NCBI GenBank assembly: GCA_023415825.1
Contig: JAEZJF010000032.1
Location: forward strand, 56,004 to 120,003
Length of the DNA stretch: 64,000 nt
Source of the DNA: Bacillota bacterium
Lineage (GTDB): Bacteria > Bacillota > Clostridia > DSM-8532
Reading direction: 5' to 3'
Part shown: one piece after another, positions 52,178-60,687 of the stretch
Layout: every line of letters begins with the position of its first letter
Position numbering within the stretch: the stretch's first letter is position 1
Translations under genes and position numbers: made by a program
The notes under the pieces: model-generated
Databases searched by the model: none
The model's input: only the letters and a program-made list of their open reading frames with translations
What the model was told of the DNA's origin: nothing

Positions 52178-52266
52178 ATATGAACCTCCGTTAGTCTTTA
52201 TCATCATTATACGCGATAAAGCTTTTCCATTGCATAAAAAATGGTTCTCCATTTCGAGAACCACTA

Positions 52267-52341
52267 TGGTGGGGAATGCCAGATTCGAACTGGCGACTTC
52301 TACCGTGTGAAGATAGCACTCTCCCGCTGAGTTAATCCCCC
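52267..52341 (-). tRNA. tRNA-Val (anticodon CAC)
   Basis: The minus strand folds as a complete tRNA: acceptor GGGGGAT/ATTCCCC (one G-U), D arm ACTCAGCGGGAGAGTGC, anticodon stem CTATC/GGTAG with loop TTCACAC (anticodon CAC, reads GUG, valine), and T arm with TTCGAAT. The discriminator is A and CCA is encoded. It lies about 90 nt upstream of glmM, on the same strand. Confidence 0.95.
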
Positions 52342-52480
52342 ATTACTCTTATGCTACGACTGTTTGATACCTTTTGTCAAGATTTCTTGATATTCAAAAT
52401 CCGTGCTGATATTATTGAAGTGCATAAGTTTGCCAATAACCCTGCTTGTACTTAGTTTAATTACGAAAGGATACCGGAAT

Positions 52481-53653
52481 ATGTTTAGCAGTCAATATGA
52501 TAAAGAGCTGGACAAGCATGAGAAGCTCATCGGCAGGAAAAACAAGATGAGCGAGCAATATCAAGGTGTCTTTGACCGATACATATACCCGGTGCTCACC
52601 AGGGATCACACTCCCCTCTTCTGGCGATATGATTTAGACCCTGAGACTAACCCTTATTTTATGGAAAGGCTGGGTATTAACGCAGTCTTTAACGCCGGAG
52701 CCATCTATTTGAATGGTAAATTTCATATCGTTGCCAGAGTCGAAGGAAATGACAGAAAATCCTTCTTTGCGGTGGCTGAAAGTGAGTGTGGAACAGAAGG
52801 TTTTAGATTTTGGGACTATCCTGTGATTCTCCCCGACACAGAGATTGATGAGACCAATGTCTATGATATGCGATTAACACAGCATGAAGACAAATGGATA
52901 TACGGCGTTTTCTGCTCCGAAAGTAAGGACCCCCATGCACCAAAAGGCGATCTCTCCTCAGCTATGGCCATGGCTGGTATTGTACGAACGAAGGATCTGA
53001 AAAATTGGGAACGCCTGCCCAATCTCAGGACAAAATCTCCTCAACAGAGAAATGTGATCCTTCATCCTGAATTTGTTGACGGAAAATATGCCTTCTATAC
53101 AAGGCCTCAGGACGGTTTTATTGAAACAGGCTCTGGTGGCGGTATCTGCTTTGGCCTTTGCGACGACATTCTCAATCCGGTTCTTAATACGGAGACTCTT
53201 ATAAGCCCGCGTAAGTATCATACCATCACCGAAGGCAAGAACGGTGCCGGCGCTGTACCTATCAAAACCGAAAAGGGCTGGCTGCATATTGCTCACGGGG
53301 TTAGAAATACAGCAGCAGGCTTAAGGTATGTCATCTATCTTTTCGTTACCGATCTCAATAACCCTGCAAAGCTCATTAAAGAACCATCCGGTTATCTTAT
53401 TGCCCCTTTGGGACCGGAACGAATAGGTGATGTTTCCAATGTCGTCTTTACTAATGGCGCCATCGTCTTAGATAGCGGTAAGGTGTTTATCTATTATGCC
53501 TCCTCGGATACACGCCTGCATGTGGCCACATCCACCATAGACAGATTGCTTGATTACGCTTTTAATACTCCCGAGGATCCCTTGCGCTCATCGGACTGTG
53601 TCAAGCAAAGATGTGATCTCATCAGCAAAAACCTCAAATTTATGAATAGATAA
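52481..53653 (+). CDS. GH130 glycoside phosphorylase (mannosylglucose/mannooligosaccharide phosphorylase-like)
   Basis: This 390-residue protein matches GH130 subfamily-1-like phosphorylases in length and motifs: GINAVFNAGAIYLNGKFHIVARVEG, ETNVYDMRLTQHEDKWIYG with the conserved Asp, NVILHPEFVDGKYAFYTRP, GAGAVPIKTEKGWLHIAHGV, and ERIGDVSNVVFTNG (given in pieces). These enzymes phosphorolyse beta-1,4-mannosyl-glucose or mannobiose to mannose-1-phosphate. ATG 52481 has GAAAGGA nine bases upstream; an earlier frame from 52403 lacks a site. It stands alone, convergent with the GH30 operon, and shares a terminator hairpin with it. Confidence 0.9.
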   Translation: MFSSQYDKELDKHEKLIGRKNKMSEQYQGVFDRYIYPVLTRDHTPLFWRYDLDPETNPYFMERLGINAVFNAGAIYLNGKFHIVARVEGNDRKSFFAVAESECGTEGFRFWDYPVILPDTEIDETNVYDMRLTQHEDKWIYGVFCSESKDPHAPKGDLSSAMAMAGIVRTKDLKNWERLPNLRTKSPQQRNVILHPEFVDGKYAFYTRPQDGFIETGSGGGICFGLCDDILNPVLNTETLISPRKYHTITEGKNGAGAVPIKTEKGWLHIAHGVRNTAAGLRYVIYLFVTDLNNPAKLIKEPSGYLIAPLGPERIGDVSNVVFTNGAIVLDSGKVFIYYASSDTRLHVATSTIDRLLDYAFNTPEDPLRSSDCVKQRCDLISKNLKFMNR

Positions 53654-53655
53654 AT

Positions 53656-53679
53656 AGGAGGCTGACTCATCAGCCTCCT
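53656..53679. terminator. bidirectional hairpin between GH130 and GH30 genes
   Basis: A perfect 10-bp stem AGGAGGCTGA/TCAGCCTCCT with a 4-nt loop lies between two convergent genes. U-runs are poor on both sides, but position and stability suggest that both transcripts end here. Confidence 0.7.
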
Positions 53680-53695
53680 GTACATCTTTCATGAA

Positions 53696-56131
53696 TCAAT
53701 TTTTAATGAATTCAACATTATCCAGGCAGCTCCAATTGCCGGAATTTCCTTTTGTATAGAAAGCTATCGTACATTTATTATTCGTCACCTGAATATTTGA
53801 TATTTCAACTTGAACCCATGGTGTACTTACCGGAATCTGGACACTCATCTCAGACCCACCGAAATCAGTTGCTATAACTTTATTCTGTGTTTGTCCGCCT
53901 CCGGACTGGACCTTAGCCCGCAATGTATATGTCCCATTCGCTAAGCCATATACTGTCTGCCATGTATATGCATCGTGAGCTGCTGCAGAATAATGGACGA
54001 CATGGAAACGGCCGGATGCCGAATTGCTGTTTTTCTCAAGGTATGTGGATTCAGGATTTGCTCCATGAAAGCTCCACCCCTTTGGAGAGGCCACCTTACT
54101 GCCGTCATCTTCAAAGCTGCCATTTACAATGAGGTTTGATCCAAGACTGGGAATACCGTCGGTGTATCCAAGTGAGAAAGAAAGATCATCAATGTAGTAG
54201 GTGCCTTTCCAGTAAAATCCTACTCGGATTTCTTTAATATGTTGTCTGTCAAATCCATATTTGCCGCCTACCGGAACCCAAATACGCGTCCAGTTTCCAT
54301 AAACTGTTTTTTCATGACCCCAAGCAGAGGAGGTATTGTTGTTCTGGTCAACAAAGGTGACCTTCACCGTACATCCGGACGGATTAACCATATCCTTTAC
54401 AGAAAATTGTAAATATTCATATCCGGATGCATCAATGGTTGTTCCTGCTTGTGGACGAATGATTGCACATTGATTACCTTCGCCAGGATCTCCATTTGCG
54501 GTCGTCGTGAGGTTAATACAAGTTGTGCTGTTCAGGTTTGCAGTTCCGGTAGCAGACGTAGTGGAAGAGCTTGTACCTGCAGAGAAGTTCTGATTGCTCT
54601 CTAAATTGTTATACCAAATAGGCTGCAGTGCAGAGCTTGCTTGAGTGCCGCTCCATTTCATCGATACCATGGATTCAGCAGGGATTTGATAAGTAAAGGA
54701 CTGGTTTCCCCATAACACTTTAATACTCTGTGCTGAGGCAATAAGGTTGGTTAAAACAAGCACTTTTGTTCCATCAGGGTTTTTGAATGCGACTGTTTCT
54801 ATGTTATTATCCAAGCTTGTAGATTCAATTCGCACTGCACCTGGGTTGACAAATTTGCTGATATGACCGAGAGTATAGTAGTCAACATTATATTCCCAAC
54901 TATTGGTGTTAGTATTGATGGTAACTAGTCCTCGATTTGTAGAGTCCTGATGCTGATTCACATCATAATAGTAATCCGGGCCGCCATTCTGATCGAGAGC
55001 AAGATTCCAATAGATGATGGATTTACACCAATTACGTGCGATGTTTATGGCGCATGAGCTTTGGTTGAGGAAAGCAGTTTTCCATTTTGGGAATCCCCAT
55101 TCTCCACCGGAGCCTTCGGTAAACCAGAGGTCTTTGTTGGGAAACTCCTTACGGACCACCGACATGACTTCTTCGTCGCCTTCATACCAGTGCCAGGCAG
55201 AACCATCGGTTTTTGCCATGGCGTCCGTATCACTATAGAAATTAAACGGATACACGCCATCTTTATAATTGGTCGTCGTGTAGCTGTGGTCCCAGCAAAG
55301 GATCTTGGTATCCAAATTATTTGCACGTAAAGTGGGATATAAATAGTTTTTCACCAAATTTTGTGCTTCAGTATGGGACATTGGAAGTGCAGGCCAATCG
55401 TAGCTCGCATGGTCAGGCTCGTTGGTCGGGGTGATTGCATAGATATCAATTCCCCGAGATTCATACGCTTGTATAAATTTTGTGATATAGTTCGCATATG
55501 CCTGGTACTTATTTGTTTTCAGTGTTCCTTTTATGCCATTGTACATTCCGAGCTCTGAGTTGTTCTGTTTCATCCAGCCCGGAGGGCTCCAGGATGATGC
55601 CATGACCTTGATGCGTCCGGGCTCGACAGCCAATGCATCTTGCACGGTAGGGAAAATTGCGGCCAACTCAGGGGAGAAATCGAAATTGGGTAAGCTATCA
55701 GCTTGCTCTGAAGGTGCGAAATTATACGGCGCAACACAATGGTCAGTAGCGCCGATGGGCTGGCGAAGCATACTTAACCCGATTCCATTTTCTTTATCAA
55801 AAAGCGCATTCATTAAAGATGACTTTTGAGCAGATGATAGCTTACTTTGATAAAGGTAAGCAGATGCTTCTGTAATAGAAGCCCCAAAACCATCCATCAC
55901 TTGATAGGTATTGTTTTCATCAACTGCGATCAAATTTGAGATTCGCGTTCCGTTATCATCATTAAATTGCAAGTTAGACTGTTTTTCAAGTCCCTTTTGC
56001 ATCCCGGTATTAGTGGAATTCACCTGGGAAACCCATACTTCCACGGATGGACCAACTGCGATTGCTGTTATTGGAAAACCTGTTAATACCAAAGCAACTG
56101 TTATAACACCTGCAATTATTTTTTTACGCAT
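53696..56131 (-). CDS. secreted GH30 glycoside hydrolase with C-terminal carbohydrate-binding modules
   Basis: This 811-residue protein begins with a signal peptide (residues 1-25, cleavage near AIAVG). The GH30 barrel (about 55-420) has MDGFGASITEASAYL, ASSWSPPGWMK, the acid/base Glu in ITPTNEPDHASY and nucleophile Glu in LWFTEGSGGEWG, followed by the small beta domain typical of GH30 (about 430-500). Two beta-rich modules follow (about 520-675 and 690-811, NLIVNGSFEDDGSK), each resembling a carbohydrate-binding module. It is the last gene of the LacI-regulated operon and its only secreted GH30, so it probably performs the first extracellular cleavage. Confidence 0.92.
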   Translation of the reverse strand: MRKKIIAGVITVALVLTGFPITAIAVGPSVEVWVSQVNSTNTGMQKGLEKQSNLQFNDDNGTRISNLIAVDENNTYQVMDGFGASITEASAYLYQSKLSSAQKSSLMNALFDKENGIGLSMLRQPIGATDHCVAPYNFAPSEQADSLPNFDFSPELAAIFPTVQDALAVEPGRIKVMASSWSPPGWMKQNNSELGMYNGIKGTLKTNKYQAYANYITKFIQAYESRGIDIYAITPTNEPDHASYDWPALPMSHTEAQNLVKNYLYPTLRANNLDTKILCWDHSYTTTNYKDGVYPFNFYSDTDAMAKTDGSAWHWYEGDEEVMSVVRKEFPNKDLWFTEGSGGEWGFPKWKTAFLNQSSCAINIARNWCKSIIYWNLALDQNGGPDYYYDVNQHQDSTNRGLVTINTNTNSWEYNVDYYTLGHISKFVNPGAVRIESTSLDNNIETVAFKNPDGTKVLVLTNLIASAQSIKVLWGNQSFTYQIPAESMVSMKWSGTQASSALQPIWYNNLESNQNFSAGTSSSTTSATGTANLNSTTCINLTTTANGDPGEGNQCAIIRPQAGTTIDASGYEYLQFSVKDMVNPSGCTVKVTFVDQNNNTSSAWGHEKTVYGNWTRIWVPVGGKYGFDRQHIKEIRVGFYWKGTYYIDDLSFSLGYTDGIPSLGSNLIVNGSFEDDGSKVASPKGWSFHGANPESTYLEKNSNSASGRFHVVHYSAAAHDAYTWQTVYGLANGTYTLRAKVQSGGGQTQNKVIATDFGGSEMSVQIPVSTPWVQVEISNIQVTNNKCTIAFYTKGNSGNWSCLDNVEFIKN

Positions 56132-56152
56132 TTTTGTTACCTCCCATCAAAA

Positions 56153-57496
56153 CTATTTGTTTATGATGACTGTACTGATTGACTCCTTTCTGATTGTAAG
56201 CTCCAAAAGCTGTTCACATAACCTGATTACAACGGTCAAGTCATTTGCTGTCCTGTTGAGCAGTACCACGGTTAGTGTTTCGTCAGCATTGTCAAAAGCT
56301 GTTACTTCGATGTCGGAGGTATATTTCGTTGATGCAATTCGTTTTGCGCCCGGTTTAATGTACTTGCTAAAGTGAGCAATGTAATAGTACGATAGTTTTT
56401 TGTAAAGCTTCCCCTCTTTTGTGTTGCATATGATGGGTGCTTCACAATAATTGCCCGCATGATTTGGACCCCCCTGCTCGTCCAAAACAATGTTCCAGTC
56501 AATGAAGGTATTCATCCCTGCGTTTAGATTTCCAATCATATCATGGGCATACATTTGCGCATTCTGTAATTGTCGGCTTCCATCGAACCGGCTGTACTCA
56601 ATGCATCCTTCAGAAAAGAGGAGCTTCTTGTCCGGATATTTTTCACGCACCAGTCGCAAGGCATCAAAATGATCGCCACTATACCAGTGAAAAGCCAGAC
56701 CGTCTATCATCGCATCTGTCGTCTCATCGATCTCTGCTTTTGCCCGTTCAAAAATTCTCTCTTTATTGTGATCCCAAATGTAGAGCTCAATTGAAGAAAG
56801 CCCCGATTTTTCTAATTGCGGTACAAGATAGTTCTGCAAAAAGTCTTTTTCCTCTGCAGGGGTAAAAATGCAGCTGTCCCAGCTCTGAACTGCATTTGGT
56901 TCATTCTGTACAGAAAGCATTTTGACATTGATATCGCGCTCGCGGTATTCCTTTATGTATCTGCAAATATATTTCGCCCATGCCTCATAGTAGTTTTTCT
57001 TAAGCTTTCCACCTCCATTCTTGTTCCCGTTTGACTTCATATAAGCCGGAGGAGACCAGGGAGAAAGCATCACGGGAAGATTCTCCCCTGCTGCCAAATA
57101 AGCTGCTTTAATATACGGAATAATGTTCTCCTCGTCGTGCTTAAGATTAAATTTAGAAAAATCTGCATCCTCTTTTTCCTCAACTGCAGAATAATTGCCT
57201 GATGAAAAATCACAGCTGTCCAAATGTGTACGAATCGCCTTGTAACCAATGCCATCCGGCCCAAAATAGCTCTTGATAACTGTATCAGCCAATTCAGTAG
57301 AAACCTTCCCCAAGGTTATTCCCACTGCTTCTGTAACAGCACCGCCGAACGCCTCTAATGTCTGATAGGTTATTTCCGGGTATAAATTGACTAAATTCAG
57401 TTCCCGATTTTTCTCATCCAGGCAAAATGCCCGTTCCTCATGACTCTGCTCTACTACATCATTTCTATAGAGTGTGGTGATAATTTTAGCCCGCAT
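56153..57496 (-). CDS. GH30 glycoside hydrolase, cytoplasmic
   Basis: This 447-residue GH30 enzyme has LEAFGGAVTEAVGITL, MLSPWSPPAYMKS, acid/base Glu in LSVQNEPNAVQ and nucleophile Glu in LLFSEGCIEYS, ending in the GH30 beta domain. No signal peptide or extra module. It lies between two other GH30 genes (18 nt after one, 21 nt before the other). It probably acts on oligosaccharides after import. Substrate specificity within GH30 (beta-glucosidase, beta-1,6-glucanase, beta-xylosidase) cannot be told here. Confidence 0.92.
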   Translation of the reverse strand: MRAKIITTLYRNDVVEQSHEERAFCLDEKNRELNLVNLYPEITYQTLEAFGGAVTEAVGITLGKVSTELADTVIKSYFGPDGIGYKAIRTHLDSCDFSSGNYSAVEEKEDADFSKFNLKHDEENIIPYIKAAYLAAGENLPVMLSPWSPPAYMKSNGNKNGGGKLKKNYYEAWAKYICRYIKEYRERDINVKMLSVQNEPNAVQSWDSCIFTPAEEKDFLQNYLVPQLEKSGLSSIELYIWDHNKERIFERAKAEIDETTDAMIDGLAFHWYSGDHFDALRLVREKYPDKKLLFSEGCIEYSRFDGSRQLQNAQMYAHDMIGNLNAGMNTFIDWNIVLDEQGGPNHAGNYCEAPIICNTKEGKLYKKLSYYYIAHFSKYIKPGAKRIASTKYTSDIEVTAFDNADETLTVVLLNRTANDLTVVIRLCEQLLELTIRKESISTVIINK

Positions 57497-57514
57497 AATG
57501 CACCTTTTTTCCTT

Positions 57515-58864
57515 TTATTTATTAAATACAATACTATTGAATGACTGTGGCTCCAAATCAAATTGATAGGTGTTATTTTCCAGGGATACATGGAGGGGAT
57601 ACACTTTCTTAAAAGGATTGAAAGCTTCCAATACAATTGAGCCATCCGGATTTTTAAACAATAAGCTATCCGCCGCAAAGGGTCCTTTTGCTCCAAGGCG
57701 GATGGCACCTCTTTTAATGGGAGAGGAAAAGTGCTTCATCACGTAAAAATCCGGATTATAAATCGGTACCGGTTTATTGGAGTCAATTGTGACCATTGCA
57801 TTTTGAGGATCACCCCAAGTACTGCGGCCTAAAGGCTCCAGGATCATATTCCAATAGAGATAGCTTTCAGCACCATTGCCTATGTAGTGCTTAAGCATGG
57901 TCCAAACATAGCGAGCATATTCCCACGTATTGTCACCGAAGCCACACTCATTTTCCGACTGCATCAGCCTTATTCTTGGCCACCAGCTTTCAAAGGTTCG
58001 CTGGATCGCTATTTTACCACCCCATTGATAACTCACCCCTGAAATGTACTGCAAAGCTTCTTTATCTGACAAAACGGTGTTGGCAAAATAGTCATAGTCT
58101 TCCGTAGCCCACTTATCAAAAATGAGGCGGTTAAAGTCACAGCCGGGAGCGTTGATTGTGCCAAGCCAGATTTCTGTATTCAATCCTGCTTTTCTGAATG
58201 CCGGGCCTAAATAATTACGTATAAATTCGCGCAGCTCCTCCCCCGTCCACATGCACGAAGGGAATTTTTGATTGGCTACCGGTTCGTTTTGTACATGAAT
58301 CTGTTCAATTTCAATTTCATGCTTTTCATAAGCTTCAATGAACTTTACAAAGTAGTTGGCATAGCTTGTTAAATTCTCCTTGGTCCAAATAAGCTTACCC
58401 CAATTGTAAACAGGCGGATTTTTCATCCATGTTGGAGGACTCCACGGTGATGCAAAGAGCTTAAGTTCTTCAGCATAGCTTTTCGCCCGCTTAATATAGG
58501 GAATAAGCAGTTTTTCATCCCGCTCTATCGAAAAGTGCTCAAGAGTAAAATCGTTTGGTGTTTCATCCAGACTGTACCAGTCTTCAGAATAATCATTGGC
58601 GCCAATGGGCATACGGCATAGGTTAAAATTACACCGTTCTTCTCCGGGCTGAAACAATTCCTTTAGCAAGGCTTCCTGCTGTTCCGAAGATAATCTTTGT
58701 AATGCCCTATAGCCAAGTTCATTAAAACAGGCACCAAAACCAAGCATGGTCTGATATTCTGCCCCATCCAGCCATAAATCCGCATCTTTCGCTGCGCTTT
58801 CTTTATAGGATTTTTCCGCCCATTGTTGTGCTTCATTGGAATAACGCCATCTTACTTGTTTCAT
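57515..58864 (-). CDS. GH30 glycoside hydrolase, cytoplasmic
   Basis: This protein of about 449 residues starts at 58864 (GGGAGGA upstream; the frame to 58981 overlaps the permease). It shows MLGFGACFNELGYRAL, LFASPWSPPTWMKNP, acid/base Glu in IHVQNEPVANQ, nucleophile Glu in LMQSENECGFGD and a C-terminal beta domain. It lies 10 nt after the permease gene and is the first of three consecutive GH30 genes. It has no signal peptide. It is noticeably different from its neighbours, so the three are old paralogues, not recent tandem copies. Confidence 0.92.
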   Translation of the reverse strand: MKQVRWRYSNEAQQWAEKSYKESAAKDADLWLDGAEYQTMLGFGACFNELGYRALQRLSSEQQEALLKELFQPGEERCNFNLCRMPIGANDYSEDWYSLDETPNDFTLEHFSIERDEKLLIPYIKRAKSYAEELKLFASPWSPPTWMKNPPVYNWGKLIWTKENLTSYANYFVKFIEAYEKHEIEIEQIHVQNEPVANQKFPSCMWTGEELREFIRNYLGPAFRKAGLNTEIWLGTINAPGCDFNRLIFDKWATEDYDYFANTVLSDKEALQYISGVSYQWGGKIAIQRTFESWWPRIRLMQSENECGFGDNTWEYARYVWTMLKHYIGNGAESYLYWNMILEPLGRSTWGDPQNAMVTIDSNKPVPIYNPDFYVMKHFSSPIKRGAIRLGAKGPFAADSLLFKNPDGSIVLEAFNPFKKVYPLHVSLENNTYQFDLEPQSFNSIVFNK

Positions 58865-58874
58865 AAGTCCTCCC

Positions 58875-59705
58875 TCACTTCTCAGCGCCCACCGTAAGGC
58901 CATTGATGATATATTTTGAACAGAAGATATAGACAATGACGATTGGGATAATGGATATCGCAATTGCCAAATACATAGCACCGTAATTGGTCATATATAC
59001 TCCCTTAATCATCGCAATCATAACCGGCATGGTGTATTTGTCGCTGTCACTCATGATAATCAGCGGTCCCATGTAGCTGTTCCAACAAGATACGAAATTG
59101 AAAATACACATGGTAGAAACACCCGGGAGAATACAGGGAAGTATCAGCCGGTTAAATATTCTTAATTCTGAGCTCCCTTCTATTCGCGCGGCTTCAATCA
59201 TTGAATCAGGGATGCTTTGTTTAATGATTCCCTGCAGGAAAAATACCGCTGTAGCATTTGCGATACCCGGTAGAATAAAGGGTAAATAGGAGTTCAGCAA
59301 TTTCAGCTTAAGATTGAGCTGAAAAAAGCCAATGATGCTCAACTGGCCCGGTATCATCATGGAGGCCAGCAATACTCCGAAAAGAATATTCTTTCCGCGA
59401 AAGTTGAACTTGGCAAACCCATAACCTGTCATGGCTCCAAAATATCCTGTAAAGACAGTATAAGGAATGGCAATGAAAAGACTGTTTGCAAAACCGCGCC
59501 AAATATTCACATGGCTTTGCATGGTAGCGTAATTTTCACCCAGATAATTGCCAATCAATAAATTTAAGCGTGTTACAATATCAAAGCTGGAATGGGTGCT
59601 GTTCACCACAACCAGGTAAAAAGGGATGATTGAAAGCAGTAAAAGAAGAATAAGAAAGGTGTACATCATGGTGTCCAGAAGGATCTTATTTAATTTAATC
59701 ATCAT
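58875..59705 (-). CDS. carbohydrate ABC importer permease (MalG type)
   Basis: This protein of about 276 residues has six membrane segments and the EAA loop SMIEAARIEGSSELRIFNRL. AAAGGAAG lies before the ATG at 59705. It overlaps the upstream permease by 11 nt and is followed by the GH30 genes. No ATPase is encoded nearby. Confidence 0.93.
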   Translation of the reverse strand: MMIKLNKILLDTMMYTFLILLLLLSIIPFYLVVVNSTHSSFDIVTRLNLLIGNYLGENYATMQSHVNIWRGFANSLFIAIPYTVFTGYFGAMTGYGFAKFNFRGKNILFGVLLASMMIPGQLSIIGFFQLNLKLKLLNSYLPFILPGIANATAVFFLQGIIKQSIPDSMIEAARIEGSSELRIFNRLILPCILPGVSTMCIFNFVSCWNSYMGPLIIMSDSDKYTMPVMIAMIKGVYMTNYGAMYLAIAISIIPIVIVYIFCSKYIINGLTVGAEK

Positions 59706-60609
59706 ATGCACTTCCTTTCTTCTGCATAAAGCGGAAAGCAAATATGCTTAATACTGCTATGATAATGAACAAGCCCACAGATATTGTTGAGGCATAGCCC
59801 AAATTGTGACTTTTAAAGCCTTGATTATACATATACATGGAGGGAGTAAGAACTGCTTTTCTCGGATCACCGGAACCGTTTGTCAAAGTTGCCGGTACGT
59901 CAAAAAGCTGCATACCGCCTATAATTGATGTAATCATAATATAGATGAGCGTAGGCTGAATCAGTGGCATGGTAATGCGCTTATATATTTGAAGCTTCGT
60001 AGCTCCGTCCACCATGGCAGCCTCATATACGCTTTTTTCAATTGTAGTCATACCCGCCATCACGATAATGGTCGTGTAGCCGAACCACATCCACCACTGG
60101 ATATAAGAAACCAGTCCGGAGGTAAAGGCTTGACTGTTGAAAAAGCTAAAAGGTGCACCCTCCACGCCCAGAGAAATCATGATATAGTTGATCACCGACT
60201 TGTCACCATTAAATAGAAGGTTGAACAATAGGCCCACAGAAGCTGACGTTATAAGATTGGGCAAGTAAAATGCAGCTCGAAAAAACGTCATGCCACGAAT
60301 TTTATTCAATGTAAAAAGAGCAGACAGGATCAATGCGGATAAGATCTGGGGAATGAAATTGAATATCCAAATGCGGAAAGTATTCCAGACAGAAAGATAA
60401 AAGACCTTATCGGTAATGAGTCTCTTAAAATTTGCCCAGCCTACGCTGCTCGCAGGCATCAGACCATCCCATTTTTGAAAACTCGTAATAAAAGTACTTA
60501 TAATTGGATAGAGCCCAAAAATCACAAAGATAATAAAAAACGGAGCAATAAACAGGTACCCATACAGGCCTTTATCAAATCTTCTGCTCTTGAGCTTAAA
60601 CGATGTCAT
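59695..60609 (-). CDS. carbohydrate ABC importer permease (MalF type)
   Basis: This protein of about 304 residues has six membrane segments and the EAA loop SVYEAAMVDGATKLQIYKRI. The start at 60609 follows CACGGAGG; the longer frame to 60687 would run through the intercistronic hairpin and is rejected. It pairs with the MalG-type permease downstream. Confidence 0.93.
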   Translation of the reverse strand: MTSFKLKSRRFDKGLYGYLFIAPFFIIFVIFGLYPIISTFITSFQKWDGLMPASSVGWANFKRLITDKVFYLSVWNTFRIWIFNFIPQILSALILSALFTLNKIRGMTFFRAAFYLPNLITSASVGLLFNLLFNGDKSVINYIMISLGVEGAPFSFFNSQAFTSGLVSYIQWWMWFGYTTIIVMAGMTTIEKSVYEAAMVDGATKLQIYKRITMPLIQPTLIYIMITSIIGGMQLFDVPATLTNGSGDPRKAVLTPSMYMYNQGFKSHNLGYASTISVGLFIIIAVLSIFAFRFMQKKGSAYDD

Positions 60610-60652
60610 AAGGAACCTCCGTGCAATAATTACCCTGGTTTTTGGAACAAAA

Positions 60653-60678
60653 GGCCAGCGGATGCTGATCCGCCGGCC
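60653..60678 (-). terminator. attenuating hairpin between binding-protein and permease genes
   Basis: GGCC-A-GCGGAT and ATCCGC-C-GGCC form a 10-bp GC-rich stem with one mismatch and a 4-nt loop, followed in the minus direction by TTTTGTT. It lies just past the binding-protein stop and probably ends part of the transcripts. Confidence 0.8.
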
Positions 60679-60687
60679 CATCATCAT

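Noticed and set aside
52178..52264. Longer GlmM starting near tRNA-Val
   Set aside because: Conserved GlmM starts MGRLFGTDG at 52177 after GGAGG; the extension has no support.
55014..55330. Plus-strand frames inside the secreted GH30 gene
   Set aside because: They are opposite a strongly supported GH30 coding region and share no features with known proteins.
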